Assembly (NCBI RefSeq): GCF_036785885.1
Contig: NC_092329.1
Coordinates: 7,316,001 to 7,380,000, forward strand
Direction of reading: 5' to 3'
DNA length: 64,000 bases
Origin: Coffea arabica
Taxonomy: Eukaryota; Streptophyta; Magnoliopsida; Gentianales; Rubiaceae
Position 1 is the first letter of the stretch; the number at the start of each line of letters is the position of its first letter. The position numbers were made by a program, and so were the translations under genes. Below are positions 11,081 through 22,450 of this stretch, piece by piece. A model generated the notes under the pieces. That model worked only from the letters and a program-made list of their open reading frames with translations, was not told the DNA's origin and searched no databases.

Positions 11081-13625
11081 ACTATATAAGAATGAGTTGT
11101 AGTCAAAAAGAGGTTTTGAATTTCAACCGATAGGAGCATTTTTGAAATGTGGAATGATGTAGAGTTTATTTTTAGCTTTGGGTACAGGTGATGGTAGCAT
11201 GTGTTTTGGTATATGTACAGAAATCTCCTCATGTTTGTACATTTAAAGCGTAAATTTATGGAGACATTAGGATATTTTTGGAATGTGAGATTGTTTATAA
11301 TCGTTTTTGTATCGAGTATATATATTGGTGTAATTACTTAAATGGTGTTACAGACACATTTACTTGAAGTGTAGTATTTATTGTGCAATTGAAATGAGGA
11401 CACATTACTGTAATCTTATCACTTGAGGATATTCAATTGCCTGAAACATATTCAATTGTTTTTGCCATTTACATCTCAATTAAACTGAAGGAAACGTGGG
11501 TATGTTAATGAATTAATGCCTCAGTATCGGTTTTTCGGTGGTTTAGCTTGAGGTGAGTTTTGTTCCTTAATTTTATTGTTTATGTGGGTGAGTTTGGTGG
11601 TGTGTAGCGTCGGTGACTGCTTTCATCTCAAAATTTGAAAATCTAATTACGTAATTTAACTGTAATATTATGATTTTTTCACAAATTTGGTTGGTCTGTA
11701 TAATTTGAATGGTGCGGTTATGATGTAATAGGTTTGGAGCAACTGCGAGAAAAAGTTTTCTAAGGGGTATCTAGAACAAGGTAATCCAAAAAAGTACTTT
11801 AATTAATTACTTCAATTATGGTGTGTTTTCTGCTGCATGTAGTAAGTGATTCATATATGAAATTCATTTTGATAGTAATTTGATATTGAAACATTGTGAA
11901 TTGGTAAGTTACATGGTATACTGCTGATTTGAGTTTGAATTATTTAGTCACTAATGAATTAATAAATAAACCCCTACTAAGCCATTCATATTGGTAGTAT
12001 TTTACATATACCTTCTAATTAAGCAAAGGTAATAGAGGCAGTGATGAATTTGTAAAAACTCCTTCAAGCAATCAAGCAAACAACTTCAATGAGTGCTCTC
12101 TTATATTATAGAATAATGAATGATTTCTTATACAAATAAACAAAACTAAAATTGCTGCAAAAAGCTAAAAAGATGAACCAAAATGATGGGAAACAAAACC
12201 TCACACTATACAAGATGAGTGTGTCTTTGAATTTTAACCCCAAAAACAGACACATAACTAATGAAATTACTTCTAATTCATGAAATGTAAATTGAATAAT
12301 AATCTGAAGAGAGGGAAACTTAAATAGCTTTTTTACAGATGCTATAGTCCTTCTTGATCAACAGGTTGATTAACATTTTAGCCTCAAGAGCAGACATATA
12401 GCTAATGAAATTACCCATAATCTGTGAAATGTAAGTTGAATAATAATTTAAAGAAAGGGAGACTTAAATGGCCTTTGCAGACAATCTATTATTGAAACAT
12501 ATGCTATGAAGTATTATCGTTTAGTATGATATCCCACTCTTATCTTCATTCATTTACTTTCCTATGAATTTAAATACTTTCGAAACTCCACGAAATAACA
12601 ACACAACCACCAACAAACAACTATTTAAAAAACATTTTTAATCACAGGTACCAAATACCCGTGCAATGTGTGGGCACTCCCTCCCTAATGCTTTCAAATA
12701 ATATCATCTGTTAATAGGAGCCCAAAAGTGTTAATTAGTGCACCAAAATAGGACGAATTACATATATTAACAGAATTTACTTTCTATACATTGATAATAT
12801 AATGATTTTTTTTATACAAACAACCATAAATGTATGTTACATGTATGATTTGAATTTCAAATTTGAATTTATTTTATATAATGTGATCTAACCTGTTAGT
12901 ATAAAAAAATTATCTACTAATAATGTATAAAAAAATTTACCCATGTTAATATTAATATTAATAAGGAGCACTTCTCAAAAGAATTCTTTGTTTCGACGGA
13001 CTTTTCTAGCAACTGCATAGGGTCACTTGTTAGACAAATTCAAATTTCATATGTTCCAACATCCGATGAAGGAGAAATTCTTATGTAAAATTGCACAACT
13101 TAAATCAACTTAAGTTGCAAATCAAATTAAATTGTAGTACAACATTTTATCAACTTAAATCATAATCGTTCTTTCTGTAAACTCGTACGTGTCCTCTAGT
13201 TTCATGCCATTCCGTAGTTTCGTTTAGGATTTGTTTTATCTTTAAATACATTTAGCGGTCAAAGTAAATTCTTAAACACATTTCAAATTACGTTTGCACC
13301 TTCGAACTCGGGTCCATGCGATGGGGCCATTTTCTCTAAGAAGTCATAAATCGAACTTTTTGTTAGTAACTGGAGCTCAAGTCATGTATGTAAAATTGTC
13401 CAAGCTACGTTTATGAATGCCAAAGTACATTAATCAATCAGTTACACATATTGAAATATTGCAGCAAACAACGGATCAGCAATTGAAAAAAATTAAACAT
13501 GAAATAACTCGAGAAACATTTTTCAAAACAAACCATGCATGTATGAGTAATTAAAAAGAAAATCTCTAAACAAATCTCAAATTCAATGAGCCCAACATCT
13601 CTATAAATTCACGGTTCTTGATGTA
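11081..13625. other. Intergenic region downstream of UGT copy A
   Basis: No gene was recognised. A diverged direct repeat lies at about 12244-12330 and 12378-12470 (shared AATGAAATTAC and TGAATAATAAT blocks). From about 12970 to 13120 the sequence (TCTTTGTTTCGACGGACTTT, GGGTCACTTGTTAGACAAAT) matches the 3' flank of UGT copies C and D, so it belongs to the duplicated UGT unit. Confidence 0.55.
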
Positions 13626-15427
13626 TCAAATACTTGGATTGAGAAGCACTTGATGAATCAAATTCTCAAGATTCAAGTTAGAATCTGTCACGGCCGTTTC
13701 TGCCAATTTTTTCCAGTCCATGGCCTTTTTCTTCATTTCCTTACCTTTCTCTCCAGCCATTAACTCGCTAACAAGGCCTTCAACCTCATCCCTCTTGACA
13801 TTATTGTCTATCTCCATTCCAATACCCCATTTAGTGCAGCAAAACCAGCAATTAGTTTGTTGGTCAGCAAAAAATGGCCAGCAGATCATAGGCACCCCAT
13901 AACTAATACTTTCGATTGTGGAATTCCACCCACTATGAGTTAAGAATCCTCCAACAGCAGGATGGCTGAGAACTTTCTCTTGAGGGCACCAGCCTGCAAA
14001 CATGCTTCTTTCTTTGGTTTCTTCAAGAAACTCACTTGGCAGAATAGCAGAATTGCCTGAGACAAGATCTGGCCTTAAAATCCACAAAAAGTTTTGTTTG
14101 CTATTAGCAAGTCCCCAAGCAAATTCGACTAGTTGCTCAGGTGTCATAACAGCAATGCTTCCAAAGTTGACATAAACCACAGAGTTTGGATCTTTCGAAT
14201 CAAGCCATTCAAGACATTCTGGCTCTTCCTTCCAGAGATTTGATTGAATATCTGTTAAAGACTTATCATGCACATGATTATCAAGGAAATGTAGTGGTCC
14301 AATGGTGTAAATTGGCGGAAGATAAGATGAAAGTGCATCTAATACACCATGTTCGAGTTGTTGATAGGTGTTTATAATGATGGCAGAAGCCTTTCTAGCT
14401 CTCTGAGTTTCTTGCAGGACGAATTTCACCATAAAATCATCGGGATTCGTGGTTCGTAAGAAGCTTGGAAGATCCTTCAAGCGTATACCCTCTAATTCTG
14501 GAATCCAGTCTAGAACAGTATCTAGATATCCATTTGTCAAATAACTGGCATCTGCAAGGCATAAGATGTACGACACCAAGTATCATCAGAATCATTCAAA
14601 GGGCATGGGGGCAGTGCAAAATTTGATGCTTTTTACAAAGTCATATTCTTGAAAAACAAATATTTTCCAACTTAGTTAAAAGAAAAAAAAAATCTTACAC
14701 TTTCTGATTCATTAAATTAAATTTTGACTACAAAGTCAATGTTATGCGTCCGCCAATGACTATATGAAGTAAACCACAAAAAAAAAATGGTGAGAATAGT
14801 ACTGACAGTGCTTGAAGAAGCAATATTATTTTATGGTGACACTGACAAAAATGGTCCGCAAAAAAATGGTGACACTGACAAAAAATTATTTTATTAAGAA
14901 TTAGTACCTTTGAGTGGTATGATACCCTTTTCCATAAGCTTGGCATACTGGAAGTACCCCAAGTAGGAACATGCACTGGCGGTCCAAAAAAGAACTTCAG
15001 GGATGCTTAGTTCTTCAGCAGCTGCAAGAGTGAAGGCCGTTACCGCATCAGAAACTATGCAAGAAACTGGGGGTACTTTCGAGGAAGATGTATCGTTGAG
15101 TTCAGCAAGTAGCTCCCTGAAGGGACCTAAGCAAGTTCTATCCATAGATTCACAAAGGGTTGGAACATCTTGGGTAGCATCGACATCTGAAGGCGGAAGT
15201 CCATCAGGAATGGCTTTAAATTGGAAATCAGGCAATCCGTTGAGGGCATCAGGACCTCTGGATTTAAGCAAGCGCCTGTGGTTGAATTCAGTGTTGACAA
15301 AGGTGATGTGGAAACCATTGTGATGGAGGAGCTTGGCTAGGTTCAGCATGGGGCCTATGTGGCCTTGGGCTGCAGCTGGTACGCAGACTGCATGAGGCTT
15401 CTTCTCCAATGGAGCAATGGAACCCAT
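13626..15427 (-). CDS. UGT85A: UGT85A-type glucosyltransferase, copy A (7-deoxyloganetin glucosyltransferase-like)
   Basis: Two exons, 15427-14908 (520 nt) and 14551-13626 (926 nt), with a 356-bp GT-AG phase-1 intron, give 481 residues, the usual UGT85A length. The family transfers glucose from UDP-glucose to small acceptors in the cytosol. The closest characterised relatives known to me glucosylate 7-deoxyloganetin in iridoid synthesis. His23 in [10 protein letters not shown] and Asp127 in SCIVSD form the catalytic pair. The 44-residue PSPG box runs from Trp361 ([15 protein letters not shown]) to Gln404, and that final Gln favours UDP-glucose. There is no signal peptide. The residue after His-Ile is Gly, where copies B, C and D have Asn. 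About 25 residues differ from copy B. It looks intact; the acceptor is inferred only from the family. Confidence 0.93.
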
Positions 15428-15533
15428 TCAGTTCTTCTTGCAGGGGAATTTGAACAGATTAAATGGAAATTGTCAATGGGATCTATGAGGCTTTGGGATT
15501 GGAACGATTGCAAAGTTGATGAAAAGGTAGCTT

Positions 15534-15543
15534 CATTTATATA
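15534..15543 (-). promoter_or_regulatory. TATA box of UGT copy A
   Basis: On the minus strand the sequence reads TATATAAATG, 107-116 bp upstream of the start codon. An identical motif at the same distance precedes copy B. Confidence 0.65.
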
Positions 15544-15544
15544 G

Positions 15545-17700
15545 ACGGAGTCGATCAGTGGCAAAGTACTGCTGCAGTAATATTTTTCGGGCTGGGTCTA
15601 CGGTCTACCGGGGAATAGTCTTCCGCAGTGGCTTTCAAAATAATGAGGCTGTCAATCTCATAAAGTGAAAAGTTAACATCTGTTAATAGTCATTAGTCTA
15701 TGCCAGGAACACTTCTTTCTTCGTCCAAGGATTAAAATAATTGCTTGGAGTTCTTCATTTTTTTCATCTACGTACTCAAGAAACGTCTGAGTAAGTTGGA
15801 ACAAAACAAAATGGTGAATACAATATATATAATAAAGAAAAAAATGACACTTGTGATCTACGTGCTTGCGTATTTATCACCAACACTAGACATTTTTGGC
15901 ATTTGAAAACGCCACGCTTCTGATTTTCTTGAATCAAACCCATTCCTTAGAGTTTAGCCAGGATGACCTTTTCTAATCCCCTACCAATTGATTTAGTCCA
16001 CTATAGTTTTTATTTTTTTTAAATCCATTTGATTTTCCATCATGTCTATTCATTTTTCTCCTCTTGGATTAGTCCGTGGCAATTTGAGGTTTAGATACAT
16101 GCACTCCTTTATTTTTTGTATGTACAACTTGTGAGGGGAATGACGTGAACCCTTCACGATTACTCATAGGCCATAGCTGATAATTTGGTAGGACCGCGGG
16201 GCGACCATCCGCTGTTGATTTGCCCACGTCGGCGAGTTAATTGATAGATAGACGAAGACATCTGGGTCACTCTTTATTCTGGGCAACGGCGAAGACACAA
16301 TTTTAGTATCTTAAAGGGTGAGGATTAAACTATTTCAACTTTTGGTTTCGCCGGCTTAGGCAAATAGTTAAATCCAACAGTCACCTTAGAAATCCTAACA
16401 AAAGAAGAGATCAGAAAGAAAGCATGCCAAATCCACCAATATGCAACAAGTGGTCTACGTAAATTTCTCATCAATTGCTTAATTACGAGAAAAGTACTCC
16501 AATTCTTGTAGTTTTGCATAGTTGTTGCAAGTGAAATTCATTTTTTTTTTTGGCGGGATTACTAAGAAAGTGATTAATTCCAACTTCAAAGAGGTTACTT
16601 ATGTTAACAATAGTATACGACTTGAGGAAGGAATATGCAATTTATGAAAATACAGGGTTCCAGATTTAGTATGTAAGATGCATTTGATAATAAAAAATCG
16701 CACATCTGAATAAATGACACCGAATTTCTTAAGCAAACTTGCTCCAAAAGTGAGAAGTTATCTGCTTCCCATTTAATGTGATTTACAATCAAATATATCA
16801 TATTAATATTTAATAATTTAGTAATATAATATATTCAAATTTTAAATTTTAGTTTGCAAATTTTAGTTTTATCAAACGCGCTCTTAATCGAATTATTGTG
16901 CCATTCAAAGCACAAGAAACCACCAAGAAGATTTTCATCGAATTAACTCTTTCTAAATGTTCGTACTACCTTCTGCTTCTCTATATGTTCAAAACATGTG
17001 GTTTGAATTATTTAATTAAATTAAATTAGACAAATTTTCAATTCAATAACTCCATGATTCTTATGTTTGCCCCTTTTTTTATTTTTTGTTTCAATTTTTT
17101 AAGGTTGAGCCTTATTCTATTACAGCATAAGCATAAAAAAAGTTTACAAAGAGAAATATCTAACCAACTTAGCTAACTTAATTGGCCATTAGAGTCCCCT
17201 ACTATAGGACCATTATTTAAAAAGAAAAAAAGAAATATCTCAAAGCAGTGAAAAAAGGAGGAATATCTCAATACAATGCACAAGCCTGTTCGAGCAACTC
17301 AAAGCTGCAATCAGAACTCAACACTCAAAAGAGGAAAAAAAACGGCTAAATAATACACAGACCAAAAAAACCTACACCGAGGAAAAAGCCGATTAAAATC
17401 CCATGCAGTACGATATCAAACCAATTAGCCTTCGTTCTGCTAATTCCTCTCCTCAAAGCAATAGAAGATTTAAAATGAATTTGCACATTTTTAACTCCAA
17501 GTAAACTGACATAGGCCGTCGTTTCACAAAAATTTACCTTGTAAAGAATTGGAGTTCGATTCAATTACATTTTCAACCAAACTACCAACAAAAAAATAAA
17601 TGCAAAAAGGACCGAAGAAACATTACAGCGATGCGCGCACTACAAGGCCAACAATATCTGTACCCAAGTCTCAAATTCAATAAGCTAAGCATGAGAATAA
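15545..17700. other. Upstream region of UGT copy A
   Basis: Roughly 15545-16310 is alignable by eye with 32390-32700 and 34321-34780 upstream of copy B (for example TTTGGCATTTGAAAACGCC and AGCCAGGATGACCTTTTC), so the duplication that made A and B included the promoter. From 16310 to 17640 no gene or transposon was recognised. An open frame on the minus strand at 17346-17564 ends in a hydrophobic stretch but matches nothing I know. Confidence 0.5.
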
Positions 17701-18031
17701 TTTGGATACATTCACTTTAACGTGTCTAGTGTCTTGGATTGAGAAGCACTTGATTGATCACATTCTCAAGATTGAAGTAAACCTTTTGCGTAGCTGCTTC
17801 CACCAATCTTTTCCACTTAAAGGCCTTTCTCTTCATCTTCTTGCCTTTTTCTCCTACCATTAACTCTGTAACAAGCCTTTCAATATCATCCCTCTTAACA
17901 TTATTGTCTATCTCCAATCCAATGCCCCATTTTGTGCAGCAAAATCAGCAATAAGTTTGTTGGTCAGCGAAAAATGGCCAACAGATCATAGGCAGCCCAT
18001 AGCTAATGTTTTCAATCGTGGAATTCCATCC

Positions 18032-21000
18032 TGTAATACCCCAAATTTTAGGATACTATTTTTGTTTAGTCTCAAAGAAAGGATTACGGTTTCTTTATTT
18101 TATTTTGTCGTAAAACATTGTTTTATTTTAAAAAAAGACTAGAAACCTTACTTGTACTTTAAAACCCTAGTTTACTTGTGACTAGCAGGTTATGTTTAAA
18201 TCCCTCATATTTGACTCAAAACCCTAATTTTATTCTATGGAATTGTAAAATTCATCACACTTTTCTTAAAATGCCCTTTTATTTGGAAATTATTCTTTTA
18301 CTATGGCCCTACTACTCAATCATTCCTCAATAAGTGCAAATGAACCTAGAAAGTAGGGTTTCACTCTTCGTTTTCAAGATTGGAGCAAATTAGGGTTTTC
18401 GCGATTTTTTCGCCGGATGATTTTTCGGTACGGAGCAAGGATCAAATTTGGTGATTAAAAGTGACTTTCAGGTGAGAAATAGTATGTGATTAGATGCAAT
18501 AATAAAAAGTTAGTGAATAGGAAGAAAAAAACCCTAGTACGGGTGATTTAAGGAAAATCGGCTCGAACCGACGGGTACCGTTTGTTACCGGGTAAACACA
18601 CCATTTGACCTATACTTTATTACCTTAATCTTCTCATTTTATTTTAGCTAATTAACCCTCAAAATATCTCATACATCAGCCACAATATTTGACCAAGAGA
18701 AATGAGAGAAAATGCTAGAAAGAAAACAAGTGTCAAGGCATCTATGGAAGTTGGACTTTGACCAACTTGTCTTAACCTTCACAAAACAGAAATTTGACCA
18801 AAATTTCCTCATTTCTTCCCGTTTTCTTAGTCTTGGCCGAAATTCTTGAGAGGAAAAATAAGAGAGGAAAAACTTCATGTTGCACCTCAATTTCAAGCCT
18901 CAATCTTGAGTTTCAACCGATAATCTTGCAAATTCCTCCACAAAAGTTGATCTCCAAGGAAGCTTAAGGGTTTTGGTGGAGTGATTTTGGGAAGAGGAAG
19001 GTCTTGGCAGCTTCTTGATATAGGGATTAAGGTGAATTTGGTAAGAAACTTCCCTCTACTTCTTATATGTGTGAACTAGAATCTTAAAGTTATAGTTTTG
19101 ATGGATTTATGGGGAAAATTTCATGGGTTAAATGGTATGTTGGGATGTTTAACTAGGGTTTATATTTTCAGCCTTGATTATGGTTATCTACCTCTTAATT
19201 GATGTTATTGAGCTAGTAATTGGTGGGTTTGATGATAGAGCACTTGTTAGATACGAATTTATAGAGTAAAGGTGCAAATTTCAGAATTTGGAAACCAAGC
19301 TACCCTGTTCTGTCCGGTTTTAGTGCTCCATGTTAGAGGTCGAATTGGCCTTGGCTTAAAACATGAAAGTTTCAGGGAATGACATTTTAGAGGTGCCTGC
19401 AAAATTTCAGGTCAATCGGAGTAGTGTAGAATGAGAAAAGTCGAAATTACTATTGCTGTTCTGGTTTTACTCGAAATTGAGAAGTGCGTCGGTAATGGGT
19501 TATTTTGATTGAGAATGCTTCCGAATTGGTTGTTGAGGTCTTCTGATGAAATGTATCCCTGTTTCTTAGCTTTTATCTGGTTTTGGAATTTCTAGATTTG
19601 GACTTATGTAGGCTGTTTTATGATGTTTACCCCAGAATGCGATTTGTGAATCTGTTTTTCCGGTTCTGGTGTAGTTTTCTTGCATTTTTGACCTGGTTAC
19701 ACTCGAAACTGGACTGAGTGGCCTTCTTCAATATTGTATCCTCTTATGTCTTGAATATATCTGCAAAATTTCCGGTCAAACGGATCTGTGTAGCTCGAGT
19801 TATAATCAAAACACTCGCACCTGTTTTGTACCCTGAAATTGTGTACGTTTTGAATTTCAGCTTCTGACCGTGCATTTTTCCGTTTTGATCCCGTACGATC
19901 TGGGTGTCAACTCCTTCATAAGAAATGTAGATCTTGGTTTTGGCTTCGAAATGGTATAAAGTGCGTCGAAATCCGAGTTCCGTAGCTTCCTTTATGACCA
20001 AAACAAGATCGATCGTCAGAACTGCCTTGAATCTGGACAGTTCTGATGGGTACTTTGGCACTCAATTTTCGTTCTGTTCTGAGTGGATTCAGGTCTTGGC
20101 CAAAACATCAAAGTTTTAGCCTTATGTCTCAGCTTTTTAATGCCTTTGAAATTTCCTGATTTAGATTTGTGAGCTGGGAGTTATGGTCCAGCAAACATAC
20201 CCTGTTCGTTACTCAAGAGTGCGAATTTCTGAAACGATTTTCCATACTTTCGACCTATTTCTGTTCAGATTCGGATTTAGGTGTCTTCATGAAAATTGTA
20301 TCCCTTCCTCTTATCTTCGTAACGGTACCTCATGTACCTTGATCCGATATTCCTAGCCTAACTTTTGATCAAAACGGTTTGAGAAGGCAGATTTGGCCAT
20401 TTCCGTTTGCCGTTCCGCGCGGGCGCGTGCGCTCGTTTTGCCGTTTCCGCACTTGCATGTGCCGATTTTGCCATTTTGCTTGTTTTAAGTATGTTAGTAG
20501 CCGTTTGTGATATATTGTGACACAATCTTCAATTTCAGACGGTGGTGAATTAGGTGGTGCCGGTGGGGCCTACTAGCTACTCCTCGCGGCACGAATTTCG
20601 TACTTTTGCTCTTTTGTTCGTTGTGTAAGTTTTCAGGCCGCTCTTGTGTGTTAGTTGCTTATGTGTTTCGATATGTATGAAGATGGTACCTAGGCGAGGG
20701 TGTACTTTATCGCACTCGACCTAAACCCTAACTTGCGCACATATTTGTACATGGCTTGTGTATATGAGCAATTTTGGAACTAAAACCCTTGAGCTTGTAG
20801 CTCAGGGTGACTTTTGAATAATTTTGTGAAGTTTGTGAGTTTGGGGTTGATCTTCCGACCTAGATGGACTATTCGAGTCGGTCAGGGCTTGGTCGAAGCC
20901 AGTCCAACTTAGTCTGGGGTCACCAAGTTTGTGAATCCGGTTCACCGAGAATGTGGACCAAGTTTGTGACCCGAGCTTGTGACTCAAGCTCAAGTTTGTG

Positions 21001-21678
21001 ATTTCGTTCGCTCGAGCAAGTTTGTGAGGTGACTGGCCAGAGAGGGTGATAAGGTGTACGGTGGGAGAACAAGTGGAGTTCTACGGACCATTATTTGTGG
21101 TCGACGGAGTGTCGGCAGGAGATCATATATGGCACATGAATTGGCTTTGGAGCCACCTGTATCCTTATTATGTGATGTTATTTTTCTGCTTTTGCTTTAC
21201 TCTTAATGTGTAATTGTTAATATGTGAGATTTATGCTTTTGCCCCTGTTTACTTACTAAGCATATAGTTTACCCCTTTCCTTTTGTTTTCTTTAGCAGGG
21301 GCCGACGCGGGGACTTTTGACACATACCCTAGTATAGTTAGGTTTGTTTATAATAGTAGAACAGCTAGGATGTTTGTTTTTGTTTTGGTGATTTGTATAA
21401 GGACCCTCCATAGGGCTCGTGGCGAAGGAAGGCTTGTGATTTTATTGTTGTGGAAATTCCTCTTGTATAATAGTGGGGATCATGGATCCGAGTGGCGCAG
21501 TGGAAGCGTAGACGCTTCGCTTTTGATATGTAATTCTTGGAGATTTATATTGTAATATTTGAGGTTTATTTTTGTAATTCATTTGAGGATTGTAATGAAC
21601 GACTGAGTCCCGGCGAGAGTTGGGCAGGCGACCCGCCGAACCCTGGGGTACGCCCTAGGGGGAGGTGGGGCCGTCACA
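18032..21678 (+). repeat. 5' LTR of the long-LTR element
   Basis: 3647 bp, TG...CA bounded and nearly identical to 22451-26099. It contains several AAACCCTA/TAGGGTTT telo-box-like motifs (near 18165, 18221, 18355, 18393, 18530, 19153 and 20726) and a run of CAAGTTTGTGA-like phrases between about 20820 and 21030. Confidence 0.9.
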
Positions 21679-21680
21679 GT

Positions 21681-21692
21681 TGGTATCAGAGC
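21681..21692 (+). other. Primer-binding site (tRNA-Met)
   Basis: TGGTATCAGAGC lies two bases after the 5' LTR. This is the usual complement of the 3' end of plant initiator tRNA-Met used by many plant LTR elements, and it fixes the element's plus orientation. Confidence 0.9.
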
Positions 21693-22450
21693 TTAGGTTT
21701 CAGATCTTTGTAGTGTATCCTAGGCTAATGTTTAGGATGCCGGACTGTGGGATTTGATTTGATTTGAAAGTTAAGCAATTGAGGGATAAAACCTATTGCT
21801 GCTTCGCGTGGTCTCTGCGCAGAGTGAGCCTGGATGAAGTAGCGAATAAGTATGAAGGACTAAGTGTTCATTCGAGCATAAGTTATGGATCATAAATGTT
21901 ATAGGCCTTAAAATCTTTCTCATGGTATCTGAGGACCATAGATAGGTACGTTAGGTAGGAATTTCGATTGTAGATAGTTTACTCTTAGGACTGCAGCTCG
22001 AGATGTGAATTACCTTATTTCGGATTCTTGTGCATGAGTACTCCGGAGTTGAGTACTTGAGACTAGCATTTTGGGAACATGAACAGGCTTTGTCTGGCTA
22101 GAGTGAGTACAAGATATCAACGGGCACCTTGGGAAGTGGAGTAAGAAACCGGACGAGGGTGATTTTCACTGAGCGTGGGACGATAAGTCGTGTTTTTTTC
22201 ATTTTGCCCTTGCATTGTCCCTACATGTCATTTATTTGTGGTTTGTGAATACGTACACATATAGTACTTGCTGCACTTGACATTGTCTAAATTGAAATGT
22301 CTCTTGGTGTATATGGTGCATTATATTGTGAACATTTTGATGACTTGTATATATATGTACACCTTTTGATCTTTTGATTATTTCGGGTATTCTAACCCTT
22401 AACTCGTTGATTGCAATTTCGAGAACGAAATTCTTTGAAGAATGGGAGAT

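Noticed and set aside
15003-15323. Long open frames antisense to UGT exon 1, repeated in all copies
   Set aside because: They are mirror frames of a conserved coding exon, recur wherever that exon occurs, and show no independent features.
17346-17564. Minus-strand open frame ending in a hydrophobic stretch
   Set aside because: The composition is suggestive of a membrane tail, but there is no start context, no similar copy and no recognised family.
19744-20061. A 105-codon minus-strand open frame present in both long LTRs (also at 24162-24479)
   Set aside because: It lies inside an LTR, is kept only because the LTRs are recent copies of each other, and has no recognisable domain. Its conservation is not evidence of coding.
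21283-21555. Plus-strand open frame of 90 codons near the end of each long LTR
   Set aside because: Same reasoning: it is duplicated with the LTR, has no family resemblance, and lies in the transcript-end part of the LTR.
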